Numbered from the stretch's first letter, positions 1-7,492 are shown. The stretch: 64,000 nucleotides of DNA from Maribacter sp. (GCA_020629415.1 JAHDDL010000014.1:22842-86841), one strand, 5' to 3'. The notes: generated by a model not told the origin, from the letters alone. A program made the numbers and translations.

Positions 1-381
1 AAAGAAGCACTTACACAATTGAAAACTGCCGGATACAAATTGGTAGCCTTCACCAATTCATCTAAACACGGATTAAAAAAGCAATTTGAATATGCCGGAT
101 TGACCGAGTATTTTGATGACATGCTAAGCGTTGAGCCAACAGGAAAGTTTAAACCTTTTACCGATACCTATGCATGGGGAGCAAAACAAATGGGTGTAGA
201 ATTAAAGGAGTGTATGCTCGTAGCGGCCCACGGCTGGGATGTTGCCGGTGCACTTTGGGCAGGGTGGCGCGCAGCGTTTATCGGTAGACCTGGGCAACAA
301 GAATATCCGTTAGCTCTAAAAACAGAAATTGTAGCGTCAGATTTAAAAAAGGCAGCAGATATTTTAGTGACCTACAGCTAA
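1..381 (+). CDS. HAD-superfamily hydrolase, C-terminal part (gene cut by left edge)
   Basis: The frame is open from base 1, so the gene begins to the left and only its last 126 codons are visible. The fragment looks like a haloacid-dehalogenase type II enzyme: the second HAD motif (FTNSS) is near the start, a conserved lysine lies in GKFKPFTDTYAWG, and the stretch MLVAAHGWDVAGALWAG sits where HAD motif IV is expected. Family members are soluble hydrolases acting on small halogenated or phosphorylated acids. The nucleophile aspartate of motif I is outside the window, so activity and substrate cannot be judged. The next gene starts 82 bases downstream with its own promoter-like box. Confidence 0.8.
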   Translation, partial: KEALTQLKTAGYKLVAFTNSSKHGLKKQFEYAGLTEYFDDMLSVEPTGKFKPFTDTYAWGAKQMGVELKECMLVAAHGWDVAGALWAGWRAAFIGRPGQQEYPLALKTEIVASDLKKAADILVTYS

Positions 382-427
382 ATAATTTGACTATTTCATT
401 TTCAAATAAAATGCATCTTAGAATATG

Positions 428-435
428 TATCTTTG
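428..435 (+). promoter_or_regulatory. Bacteroidota -7 promoter element for the coiled-coil lipoprotein
   Basis: TATCTTTG is an exact match to the Bacteroidota -7 consensus TAnnTTTG, 28 bases before the ATG at 464. No TTG lies at the expected -33 distance, so only the -7 box supports the call. Confidence 0.5.
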
Positions 436-463
436 CAGTACCATTAACTAAAGAAAGTATTAC

Positions 464-1117
464 ATGTTTAAAAGAACACTATTTGTTGCCCTAATTGCCC
501 TTACCCTAACTTCTTGTTGGAAAGATAAAAGTCCGGAAGACCTTATTCGTTTAAAGGATAAATTTAAGTCTCAGGTAGACGATTTTGAAAGTAAAAAGGA
601 AACCGCCAATAAAAATGTGAACAAAGGTCTAGAATCTTTAAATGCATTAAAAAGTGCGTTAGAAGATACCAAGAATGAAGATAAGGAATTTGCCAAGGTA
701 TATGGAGATTGGGAGAAAGTGGATCGTCGTGTCAATAACTTGAATAAGGAGTACGAAGATTTAAAGGAAAAGGCTTCCAATCTATTTACGGCGATGGAAA
801 CACAGACCAATAGTCTTAGTGATGAAAAGGGTAAGAAAACGCTTTTGGGAGCTATTGAAAAAGCTAGAACCAAGTATAACGCTACCTTGGCAAACACTTC
901 GCAAGCGATCGACAAATTAAGATTATTACATGGAGATGCCGTTGAGGTTGTAAAAGCCTTAGAAGTAGCTGCTGCCCTAAATTCTTTCGATAATATCAAT
1001 GATCAAATGAAAAGTATAGAAGGTCGTGTAGACGGTATTATGCAAGAATTGAACGTTGCCGTTGTAGAAAGTAAAAAACTGTACGAAAAGAAAATTACCG
1101 AGTTAGGGGAAGAGTAG
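464..1117 (+). CDS. Coiled-coil lipoprotein of unknown function
   Basis: This 217-residue protein has a clear lipoprotein signal: a basic start, a hydrophobic stretch to about residue 17 and the lipobox LTSC, with Cys18 as the likely lipidation site. The rest is almost entirely charged helix (residues 25-130 and 180-217), rich in K, E and D with spaced leucines, as in a long coiled coil. I do not recognise a catalytic domain. It is probably attached to the outer or inner membrane facing the periplasm. It stands alone, with its own -7 promoter box and a strong terminator directly behind it. The specific role is unknown. Confidence 0.8.
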   Translation: MFKRTLFVALIALTLTSCWKDKSPEDLIRLKDKFKSQVDDFESKKETANKNVNKGLESLNALKSALEDTKNEDKEFAKVYGDWEKVDRRVNNLNKEYEDLKEKASNLFTAMETQTNSLSDEKGKKTLLGAIEKARTKYNATLANTSQAIDKLRLLHGDAVEVVKALEVAAALNSFDNINDQMKSIEGRVDGIMQELNVAVVESKKLYEKKITELGEE

Positions 1118-1140
1118 CATTACACTTTCTTTTAAAATAA

Positions 1141-1173
1141 AAAAGCCAGTATTTTAAAATACTGGCTTTTTTT
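1141..1173. terminator. Perfect palindromic terminator
   Basis: A fully symmetric 30-base hairpin (arm AAAAGCCAGTATTTT, 1141-1170) followed by more T residues. It ends the lipoprotein transcript and, with A residues on the left, could also work leftward. Confidence 0.85.
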
Positions 1174-1374
1174 ATTTCATAGTTTTAAATGAAATGTACT
1201 TATAATATGTAGAAGTAAGTATGGTTTTTAATCATAGAAAAATGTATTATTCCATGAAGATTCAACTGTACTGGTTTTTGCTCAGTTGTTGAATTTCTTA
1301 CAACTAACTATGCCAGTTGACTTTATTAGAATATTGTATCTTTCTTACTTAAAAAAGCAATTGCACATATTTTT

Positions 1375-1385
1375 GTGTTGGCAAA
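1375..1385. repeat. Left copy of an 11-base inverted repeat flanking the toxin-antitoxin module
   Basis: GTGTTGGCAAA here is the exact reverse complement of TTTGCCAACAC at 2889-2899. The two copies enclose the whole two-gene module and its promoter. The bases outside the 11-mer do not match. It may be a cassette or insertion boundary. Confidence 0.5.
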
Positions 1386-1396
1386 CATATCCCAAA

Positions 1397-2404
1397 TCAA
1401 ACGTGAATTAACTCGAAAGAATAATTATAATCTATTAATCCTTTACTTTCCTCATTATCAAGCCACGCTTTTTCTTCGTGACTTTTTTCCATAATTTGAG
1501 TTGCATTACAACTTTTGAAAATACTAACAATTGTATTCAATGATTCTAGTTCCTCAGAACTAAATAACTCTGAATTAAAATCTTTGTTGTTAGATTTATA
1601 AAAACATTTTCCCCAATATCCATTTCCATAATCTTCCATTTTCATAAAAATATAATCTTTATTAGAAGCATAATCAAAAATACCACCAAACCTTACTGGA
1701 ACAGGACCATAATTATGTGCCATGTAATTTGCACCACTTATTGAATATGCAGTATTCTTAAAATTAAGAAAATCAGAATAAAACAGTAGTTTATTCATTT
1801 TTGTTTCTGTTGGATTTAATTTCTCAGCAAAAAACAAAATCATATTTGACATTTTTTCCATATTTGGTTTTCTATAACCGGAAAAATTGCTTGGAAGTTT
1901 ATCTTCAAATAAAATATTTACATATTTTTTATCATCCTTGTTTTCTGTATAATTAGCTTTTACTACATCAATTTTTTTAAGAGCTTTAATTTTCTCTTCC
2001 TCATTTAAATCGTTATTTAAATCGACTTGGTATTTGAAATTTTCTATACTGTTTAAAACTGAACTTATTAATTTACCATTAGCTAAACTTGGAACTTCGC
2101 CTTTTTCATAATTTCTATAACTATTTATTCCAAATCCTAATATACGAGACATCATTCCTGCTGACAAATCATAAGTATTTCTCAAATTGATTATTTCATC
2201 TGGGAATGGAATATTATGCTTATCTCTATATTGATTATAAACTTGATTTAAATTAAATTCATCTAATTCTGTGGTCGTAAATAACTCACCACTATCTTCA
2301 CATAAATAACTTTTGTGATTATATTCAAATTTTTCTTTTCTAAAAACCAAAATACTCTTTTCAATTTGTAAGGACATTTCCTTACCTGTGATTGGACTTT
2401 TCAT
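1397..2404 (-). CDS. Panacea (SocA/DUF4065)-domain antitoxin with MqsA-like N-terminus
   Basis: A 335-residue protein read as a two-part antitoxin. Residues 1-65 follow the pattern of the YgiT/MqsA zinc-finger region, but three of the four usual cysteines are missing: it starts MKSPITGKEM where a CPxC pair is normal, and only LCEDSGELF keeps one. Residues 68-120 resemble an Xre-type helix-turn-helix (LSAGMMSRILGFGINSYRNYEKGE). Residues 200-335 carry the Panacea/SocA-like fold (MNKLLFYSDFLNF, YGPVP). In this family the Panacea domain neutralises a partner toxin and the HTH represses the promoter. The gene lies 13 bases after the putative toxin in the same direction, the toxin-first order seen in mqsRA. 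The lost zinc ligands suggest the N-terminal part is structural only. Confidence 0.75.
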   Translation of the reverse strand: MKSPITGKEMSLQIEKSILVFRKEKFEYNHKSYLCEDSGELFTTTELDEFNLNQVYNQYRDKHNIPFPDEIINLRNTYDLSAGMMSRILGFGINSYRNYEKGEVPSLANGKLISSVLNSIENFKYQVDLNNDLNEEEKIKALKKIDVVKANYTENKDDKKYVNILFEDKLPSNFSGYRKPNMEKMSNMILFFAEKLNPTETKMNKLLFYSDFLNFKNTAYSISGANYMAHNYGPVPVRFGGIFDYASNKDYIFMKMEDYGNGYWGKCFYKSNNKDFNSELFSSEELESLNTIVSIFKSCNATQIMEKSHEEKAWLDNEESKGLIDYNYSFELIHV

Positions 2405-2417
2405 AATTGTTTGTTTT

Positions 2418-2771
2418 TTAGTTTAAATTTTTAAGAGGAAATTCCATAGGGTACTCTGCCTTATGAAAAGATATACATACTGCTGTTCCTGTCATTTTTG
2501 ATATAGTCAATTTAATATAAACTTGCTGACCTTTAATTACCTTTCCGAAAACCCACATTTCTGTTCCACCTTGTTGAGTTTCTTCTAAAGGACCTTCACT
2601 ATAATCCTCTACCTCTAAGTTTAAAATTATTTCTTCACGCATCTTAGCGGTAATACTTAAATCTGCAAGATTCTGAATACTATTTTTAGGGCGATTGGAG
2701 AAGATTATGCCGAGAGACTTTATAATCGCCTTAAGTTCTTGCAAAAAGGATTTTATAGTTGACTTATCCAC
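2418..2771 (-). CDS. Putative MqsR/RelE-like toxin
   Basis: This 117-residue protein is the first gene of the two-gene unit. Its C-terminal third, with GQQVYIKLTIS followed by VCISFHKAEYP, parallels the strand pattern at the end of MqsR-type mRNA interferases (VYxKxT then VxISFxE). A charged helical N-terminus and an 'NLEVEDYSEGP' segment sit where MqsR has its substrate-binding loop. If the assignment is right, the protein cleaves mRNA when not held by the Panacea protein downstream. Sequence similarity is weak and I cannot name catalytic residues with certainty, so the toxin call rests largely on size, gene order and partner. Confidence 0.6.
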   Translation of the reverse strand: MDKSTIKSFLQELKAIIKSLGIIFSNRPKNSIQNLADLSITAKMREEIILNLEVEDYSEGPLEETQQGGTEMWVFGKVIKGQQVYIKLTISKMTGTAVCISFHKAEYPMEFPLKNLN

Positions 2772-2795
2772 AATATTAGCGTGTTAAATTTTTTG

Positions 2796-2825
2796 CAAAT
2801 ATAAAAATAAACTTAACTTAAGCAA
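2796..2825 (-). promoter_or_regulatory. Promoter of the toxin-antitoxin operon
   Basis: On the minus strand TATATTTG (2803-2796) matches the Bacteroidota -7 consensus exactly, and TTG (2825-2823) lies 19 bases upstream, the ideal spacing for the -33 box. The start codon of the toxin is 25 bases downstream of the -7 box. The -33 box is inside the proximal copy of the palindromic operator. Confidence 0.75.
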
Positions 2826-2835
2826 CTTTAAAGTG
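2823..2835. promoter_or_regulatory. Proximal operator copy (CAACTTTAAAGTG)
   Basis: The 13-mer CAACTTTAAAGTG contains the perfect palindrome ACTTTAAAGT (2825-2834). It overlaps the -33 box of the toxin-antitoxin promoter. An identical copy lies 42 bases away at 2865-2877. The likely ligand is the helix-turn-helix of the Panacea antitoxin, which would explain autoregulation. Confidence 0.6.
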
Positions 2836-2864
2836 TAATTATTAACATTTAATAAACAATTTAT

Positions 2865-2877
2865 CAACTTTAAAGTG
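2865..2877. promoter_or_regulatory. Distal operator copy (CAACTTTAAAGTG)
   Basis: Second identical copy of the 13-mer, here framed by the inverted pair TTATC (2861-2865) and GATAA (2876-2880). Centre-to-centre distance to the first copy is 42 bases, very close to four helical turns, so two dimers could bind the same DNA face. Confidence 0.55.
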
Positions 2878-2888
2878 ATAAAATACGA

Positions 2889-3020
2889 TTTGCCAACACC
2901 GTATATAATTTATTGTTAGTTCTAGCCTACTTACGAAAATCCTCGCGGATTTTCTATTCGGTTTTTATTTACTAAATTACGTGCTTAACCATGCAACAAA
3001 CCATATACAAACAAGTTAGC
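2889..3020. repeat. Hairpin-forming intergenic repeat element
   Basis: The element begins with TTTGCCAACAC (exact inverse of 1375-1385) and ends near GTTAGCG (3015-3021). Its ends are roughly complementary (GCCAACACCGTATAT against CATATACAAACAAGTTAGC) and the middle holds a perfect 8-base-pair hairpin, GAAAATCC-TCGC-GGATTTTC, at 2935-2954. I recall similar GCCAACACCGTATAT / CCTCGCGGATTTTC sequences between small hypothetical genes in other flavobacteria, but could not search. It looks like a cassette spacer or a miniature repeat, not a gene, and overlaps the first codons of the broken gene that follows. Confidence 0.5.
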
Positions 3021-3027
3021 GCAAATA

Positions 3028-3672
3028 ATGAAAATGAAAAAACAGCTATTCTAATTCTACTAACCACTTTTTTAAGTTGCAAAGAAAGTCCAATGGTTAT
3101 TAGCTCTTTGAAAAGTGATATCTCAGAAGTTCATAAAAAAGACATTGGAATTTTTATAACACAATCATATAATGATTAAACAAACTTAAATTCCTTAATG
3201 AACTTTAGGAAAATTAGTCAAAATGGAAAAATCGAAGAATCTAATTTGGAAGAGTGTTTGGAATTATATGCAAATAACCTTGAAACCAATAAATCTGATT
3301 ACTACCCCATTTTTGAATACAAAAAGCAAAACAAAGCAATTTTACTTGTAAAGGGAGATGGACTTTGGGACATTATTTGGGGGAAGGTTTTGGTTAATTT
3401 AGATACTAAAGAAATTTCTAGAATAGAGTTTGACCGTATTTCGGAAACCCCTGGAATGGGAAGTGGAATTCGGGATTCTGTCTATGAAAATCAATTTATT
3501 GGTGTAAAACTAGAACTCGATACTATAATTTTTGCTTTAAAGCAAAATTCTAAAAAATATAATTGATGGAAAAGTATTAATAGATGGGATTTCCGGGGCT
3601 ACTATCACCAGTAAAGGGACAGTTTCTATGATGAATTCTGGTTTAAATCAATATAAAAATTACTTACGCTAA
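3028..3672 (+). pseudogene. Broken FMN-binding lipoprotein (NqrC/RnfG-like domain)
   Basis: Three pieces read together as one FMN-binding protein. An ATG at 3028 gives MKMKK; adding one base in the A-run at 3037-3042 would join it to TAILILLTTFLSC, a lipoprotein signal. The same frame meets a TAA at 3177-3179, then continues through the NqrC-like stretch KGDGLWDIIWG and ETPGMGSGI (about 3351-3475). After 3540 the frame moves by +1, and the covalent-flavin motif region DGISGATITSKG (about 3580-3615) and the natural C-terminus follow, ending at the TAA at 3670-3672. In NqrC and RnfG the threonine of SGAT carries FMN. No other nqr or rnf genes are nearby. With up to three lesions it is very probably inactive. 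Confidence 0.7.
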
Positions 3673-3942
3673 TACAGCCTAAACATATACAGATTTAGGT
3701 CTTAAACGGCAAAGTCTGCATAGATTTGTAAAGACGCTAAATCTTTTGGATTTTGCTCTGAACAGGAAAAAATAATTTAAAACAATAAGCCTTAGCTAAG
3801 TCAGCAAACGGAAATGAAACGTCTTCTAGCCTCACTACACGTAGCCGTACCACAAAAAACAAATTTTCAAATAATATAATCTTTAAGCTTAAAAGAGGTT
3901 AATATATACTAATAAAACCACTACAAATCATTTCATCAAAAA
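3673..3942. repeat. Non-coding stretch with a second cassette-type repeat
   Basis: No believable gene. The part from about 3690 to 3870 (including GCTAAATCTTTTGGATTTTG and the stretch around AGCCTTAGCTAAGTCAGC) resembles, from memory, a long imperfect-hairpin repeat found between small genes in flavobacterial accessory regions. AAATCTTTTGGATTT (3739-3753) is itself close to an inverted repeat. AT-rich leader DNA of the next gene follows. Confidence 0.35.
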
Positions 3943-4431
3943 TTGAATCAGTCTAAAAAATACGAAGCTCCGTTTACGGAAGATGACTTGAAAATTATTC
4001 GCTCTAAAAGCAAAAAATCTAATGTGGCATGGTTCATCGCTAACATCATTTTAGGTGTTATTGCAATAGGGTTATTAAAACAACCAGGCTTTGGATTTGT
4101 TGAATTTTTAGCTTGTTTCTTTTTTGCTGTTTCATTTATTCCATACTTACGTTTCTTTTATAAAAGCCCAACTGAGAAAGGTTTAGAAGCGAAAATTAAA
4201 GTTTCTACCGAGCTAAAAGTAAAATACAAAAGAAGAGATTTGGATAACTTCTATCATTATGAAATAGAATTTGAACAGAACCCGGATATTGATAAATATG
4301 GTCTGTTGAAAAAAGATTTTGAAAAAGTAAATGTGGGTGATGTAATTTATATAGAGTTCTCTAAATATGGTCGTTGGATTTTAAAAATTGAATGTAATGA
4401 CGAAGACATTGAAAACCCTAATAATGTGTAA
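3943..4431 (+). CDS. Small two-helix membrane protein, DUF3592-like
   Basis: A 162-residue protein with two hydrophobic helices at about residues 25-42 and 47-68, followed by a soluble beta-rich region (KIKVSTELKVKYKRRDLDN onward) that ends in IEFSKYGRWILKIE. This layout resembles DUF3592-type proteins, in which a membrane hairpin is joined to a small OB-like domain. The start is a TTG; no in-frame ATG exists between it and the upstream stop at 3913, so the start may be rare or the gene may have lost its beginning. It lies alone in the accessory patch. Function unknown. Confidence 0.6.
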   Translation: MNQSKKYEAPFTEDDLKIIRSKSKKSNVAWFIANIILGVIAIGLLKQPGFGFVEFLACFFFAVSFIPYLRFFYKSPTEKGLEAKIKVSTELKVKYKRRDLDNFYHYEIEFEQNPDIDKYGLLKKDFEKVNVGDVIYIEFSKYGRWILKIECNDEDIENPNNV

Positions 4432-4517
4432 TTGGGCGGTGTTTAAATTCAGAAAAAACAACTAACAATATTGTGTTAAATGATTGGAAAAGGTGCTTTG
4501 CCCGTGTCTGGTCTTAA

Positions 4518-4525
4518 TACCTTTA
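4518..4525 (+). promoter_or_regulatory. Probable -7 element of the peroxiredoxin gene
   Basis: TACCTTTA matches seven of eight positions of TAnnTTTG. It is 27 bases before the ATG, with a TTG 17 bases upstream (4498-4500), slightly short of ideal spacing. Confidence 0.4.
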
Positions 4526-4551
4526 CTATTCATATCAAGTAAATTCAAATC

Positions 4552-5202
4552 ATGAAAAGCTTAAAAGAACAAACCGATGCTAAAATTGCTTCTGGCAGAT
4601 TGGCAAAACCTGAATTCATGAAGGGTGTAGATGAAGTAATAGCGGAAGCAAAATCCTTTGAAAAAGGCGCTAATGCGGTAAAGATAGGGCAAAAAGCCCC
4701 TGATTTTGAGCTTCCCAATGCTGTGGGAGAAACAATATCTTTGAGCGATTTAAGAGCAAAAGGCGCGGTAGTGGTTACATTTTATCGCGGAGATTGGTGT
4801 CCATATTGCAATTTGCAATTGAGGGCGCTACAGGCTAGATTGACCGAAATACAAGCTTTAGGTGCTACGTTGGTAGCTATAAGTCCGCAAGTACCAGATG
4901 GCTCCTTGACAAAAAGTGAAATCAATGAAATGGATTTTATAGTATTGTCCGATCAAAATGCAAAAGTAGCTGCCGAATACGGGGTGGCTTGGGATGTACC
5001 TGAGTTTTTGTTGGATCATATGCGAATAGATCGTAGTTTAGATCTAGAAACCATAAATAATGGTAATGGAAATATTCTGCCCATACCGGCTACATTTATT
5101 TTAGGAAAAGATGGTTTTGTTAAATGGAGTTATGTTAATGTGGATTATAGAACACGTTCAGAGCCAGAAGAGATTATAGCGGAATTAAAGAAGCTGTCTT
5201 AG
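4552..5202 (+). CDS. Peroxiredoxin-like protein (AhpC/TSA family)
   Basis: The 216-residue protein has a helical N-terminal extension (1-45) and then a thioredoxin-fold AhpC/TSA domain. The active-site motif FYRGDWCPYC places Cys83 and Cys86 as a CxxC pair at the start of helix 2, and IPATFILGKDG is the usual cis-proline region. Proteins of this kind reduce hydrogen peroxide or organic peroxides using thiols; the CxxC form is common in cytoplasmic peroxiredoxin-like proteins of Bacteroidota. No signal peptide is visible. The gene stands alone, on the edge of the accessory patch. Confidence 0.88.
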   Translation: MKSLKEQTDAKIASGRLAKPEFMKGVDEVIAEAKSFEKGANAVKIGQKAPDFELPNAVGETISLSDLRAKGAVVVTFYRGDWCPYCNLQLRALQARLTEIQALGATLVAISPQVPDGSLTKSEINEMDFIVLSDQNAKVAAEYGVAWDVPEFLLDHMRIDRSLDLETINNGNGNILPIPATFILGKDGFVKWSYVNVDYRTRSEPEEIIAELKKLS

Positions 5203-5484
5203 GTAGTGAAAAGGTAATAAGATCATTTTGTATGCATTAAATACAAATGCGGCCTACAATATTTACTGATGTTCAGTATTTCAGATACTTCAGAGCCTAG
5301 AGGTAATTTACTTCAATGGAAGAAACGCCTAAATACGAAAAGCGCCGGCATACACTTTCATACATACTTGAATGTTAGATGTTGAATCAGCGGTATTTTC
5401 AACTTACTACAGGATATACGTTTACATTTAAAAAAAATGGTAAGACCGCTGCTAGCTTGGTGCTTAAAGGCGAATTACTAAATT
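5203..5484. other. Intergenic stretch, possibly with a decayed gene end
   Basis: No intact gene. On the plus strand about 5380-5480 reads as QRYFQLTTGYTFTFKKNGK and onward, a composition like the C-terminal beta region of secreted serine hydrolases, but without a start and running into the end of the Lrp gene. I treat it as a possible remnant only. Confidence 0.25.
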
Positions 5485-5943
5485 TTAATAGTCTAAATGA
5501 TAACCGGTACTATCTTTCACTGAGTTTAAAACGAACGAACTGTGTATAGTTGAAATTCCGTCGATGATTGATAGTTTTTCATTAATAAATTCATGGAACG
5601 CCGCTATATCATCTAATGCAATTTTTAATAAGTAATCAAAGTTACCGGATACTTGATGGCATTCCATTATATCGGGGAGCAGCAATATTTGTTCTTTAAA
5701 GCTGTCCGCTAATTTCTTCTGTTGTTTGGACAAGGTTACTTGGCAGTAGGCTATTAATTTCTTTTCTATTTTGGTTCTATCCAAAAGCGCAACATAGGCC
5801 TTAATAATTTGTTGCTGTTCCAGTTTTCTTATTCTTTCATAAGTAGGAGTAACACTTAACCCTACTTTAGAAGCAATTTCTTTGGTGTTTTGCTTTGCAT
5901 TTTCTTGAAGCTGCATTAATATTTTACCATCTATCGTATCCAT
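5485..5943 (-). CDS. Lrp/AsnC-family transcription regulator
   Basis: At 152 residues this is normal Lrp/AsnC length. Residues 3-55 form the N-terminal winged helix-turn-helix (IDGKILMQLQENAKQNTKEI, then VTPTYERIRKLEQ) and residues 65-140 the RAM ligand-binding domain, with a conserved MECHQVSGNFDYLLKI strand-turn-strand. Members bind DNA as octamers and sense amino acids. It is transcribed away from the amino-acid decarboxylase gene, with 161 bases between the two start codons, so local control of that gene is the simplest hypothesis. Confidence 0.92.
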   Translation of the reverse strand: MDTIDGKILMQLQENAKQNTKEIASKVGLSVTPTYERIRKLEQQQIIKAYVALLDRTKIEKKLIAYCQVTLSKQQKKLADSFKEQILLLPDIMECHQVSGNFDYLLKIALDDIAAFHEFINEKLSIIDGISTIHSSFVLNSVKDSTGYHLDY

Positions 5944-6104
5944 GCTAGTTTATTTTTCTAATATTCAAATTGTTTTTGGTGAATTTAGTTATTTTAAACT
6001 GTTATTTTAATAAGAATAGTTTTATATTCCGTATTTGTTTTATATGTAGTAATATTTTATTAGTAATTGTAATTTTACAGTATTATTATACGAATAGAAA
6101 TTTA

Positions 6105-7253
6105 ATGACCATGAATAACGAACAACAGATAGATGAGCTGTTAACCAAATTAATTCAAGAGAAAGATAGAGTTATAGGTTACCCGGTAGCAAAGGATTTT
6201 GATTATTCAAGATTGTACGAATTTTTAAAGCACCCCATTAATAATGTAGGCGATCCTTATGAGGATAATACCTATAAGGTTCAAACTCATGAAATGGAAC
6301 GGGAAGTGGTTGATTTCTTTGCAAAATTGTATAGAGCGGACCCAAACGATTTTTGGGGCTATGTAACCAATGGTGGTTCTGAAAGTAATCTATACGGTCT
6401 TTATTTGGCCAGGGAATCCCATCCAAAAGCAATGGTCTATTTTTCAGAATCTACGCACTATAGTGTTAAAAAGAACATTCATTTGTTGAACTTGCCCAGT
6501 ATAACCATTAGAGCGCAAGAGAATGGGGAGTTAGATTATGAGGATTTGGAGAATACCCTTCAATTAAATAGAGATAAGCCAGCTATTATATTGACCACCT
6601 TTGGAACTACAATGACAGAGGCAAAGGATGATGTTTCTGAGGTAAAAAGAATATTGAAGAAGTTGGCGATTCAAAATCACTACATACATTGCGATGCGGC
6701 TTTAGCGGGGTCTTATGGTCAATTTATTGAGCCGCGTATTCCTTTTGATTTTCAAGATGGCGCCGATAGTATCTCCATCAGTGGCCACAAGTTTATAGGT
6801 TCGCCATTTCCATCTGGTGTCATTATAGCCAAGCGATCGTTAAGGGACCGAATAGCTCGGGGAATATCTTATATTGGTTCATTGGATACAACGATTACCG
6901 GATCAAGAAATGGCCACAGTCCTCTTTTTTTATGGTATGCCATTAAGAAAATGGGTGTTGAAGGCTTAGAGGCCCGTTACCGTCATAGTTTGGAGACCGC
7001 AAAGTATTGCAAGCAAGAACTGATAAAAATAGGAGTCAATGCTTGGATGAACGAAGGGGCGATTACCGTAGTATTACCAAAAGTTTCCGATGCTATTAAA
7101 AAGAAGTGGCAATTGGCTACGGATGATATTACGCATGTGATCTGTATGCCCAATGTAACCAAAGAGCAAATAGATGAATTTATAAAAGATATTGTCAGCG
7201 AACAGCAAAAGTCGAAGATCAATGAAGGCCATTATTTGGCACTACAGGACTAG
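6105..7253 (+). CDS. hdc: Histidine-decarboxylase-type PLP enzyme
   Basis: From the ATG at 6105 the protein has 382 residues, the usual size of PLP-dependent histidine decarboxylases (group II). The frame is open back to 5970, but that part encodes a hydrophobic stretch unlike the family. Key features are NGGSESNLYGLYLARE (phosphate and cofactor binding), a STHYS histidine near residue 118 that stacks on PLP, CDAALAG (cofactor aspartate), and SGHKFIG with the Schiff-base lysine near residue 229. The expected reaction is histidine to histamine plus CO2, but serine decarboxylases share this architecture, so the substrate is not certain. The divergent Lrp regulator fits amino-acid control. Confidence 0.85.
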   Translation: MTMNNEQQIDELLTKLIQEKDRVIGYPVAKDFDYSRLYEFLKHPINNVGDPYEDNTYKVQTHEMEREVVDFFAKLYRADPNDFWGYVTNGGSESNLYGLYLARESHPKAMVYFSESTHYSVKKNIHLLNLPSITIRAQENGELDYEDLENTLQLNRDKPAIILTTFGTTMTEAKDDVSEVKRILKKLAIQNHYIHCDAALAGSYGQFIEPRIPFDFQDGADSISISGHKFIGSPFPSGVIIAKRSLRDRIARGISYIGSLDTTITGSRNGHSPLFLWYAIKKMGVEGLEARYRHSLETAKYCKQELIKIGVNAWMNEGAITVVLPKVSDAIKKKWQLATDDITHVICMPNVTKEQIDEFIKDIVSEQQKSKINEGHYLALQD

Positions 7254-7276
7254 TAGAAATTTTTAAGTAAAAGTTA

Positions 7277-7317
7277 GGTTCCATTTCGTTACAATTCGAG
7301 GTGGGACCGTTTTTTTT
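7277..7317 (+). terminator. Terminator of the decarboxylase gene
   Basis: GGTTCCA (7277-7283) pairs with TGGGACC (7302-7308), allowing one G-T pair, extended inward by TCG/CGA, then GTTTTTTTT. Confidence 0.7.
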
Positions 7318-7492
7318 GATAAGTCGGATTTGGATATTAAAAAAAATGGAACTTAAATTTCTGCAAATGTTAACTTTAAAAAGTATACTGGAATATTTCT
7401 GTACTTTAAACAATATGTTGAACATAAAATGAGGTATATTCAAGCCTTGAAATTTTAAGGATCGGTAAAACTTATTTAACCTGTTGCTGTAA

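Noticed and set aside
571-999. 142-residue antisense frame over the lipoprotein gene
   Set aside because: Shadow of a strongly coding plus-strand gene; no start signal and no recognisable domain.
2889-3021. Integron attC site
   Set aside because: The ends (TGCCAAC and GTTAGCG) do not fit RYYYAAC / GTTRRRY strictly, and no integrase is visible.
2991-3179. Independent 62-residue gene
   Set aside because: Its first codons belong to the repeat element, and the rest joins the FMN-binding pseudogene in the same frame after one stop codon.
5970-6104. Upstream extension of the histidine-decarboxylase-type frame
   Set aside because: It adds 45 hydrophobic residues without counterpart in the family and covers the divergent promoter space; the ATG at 6105 gives normal length.
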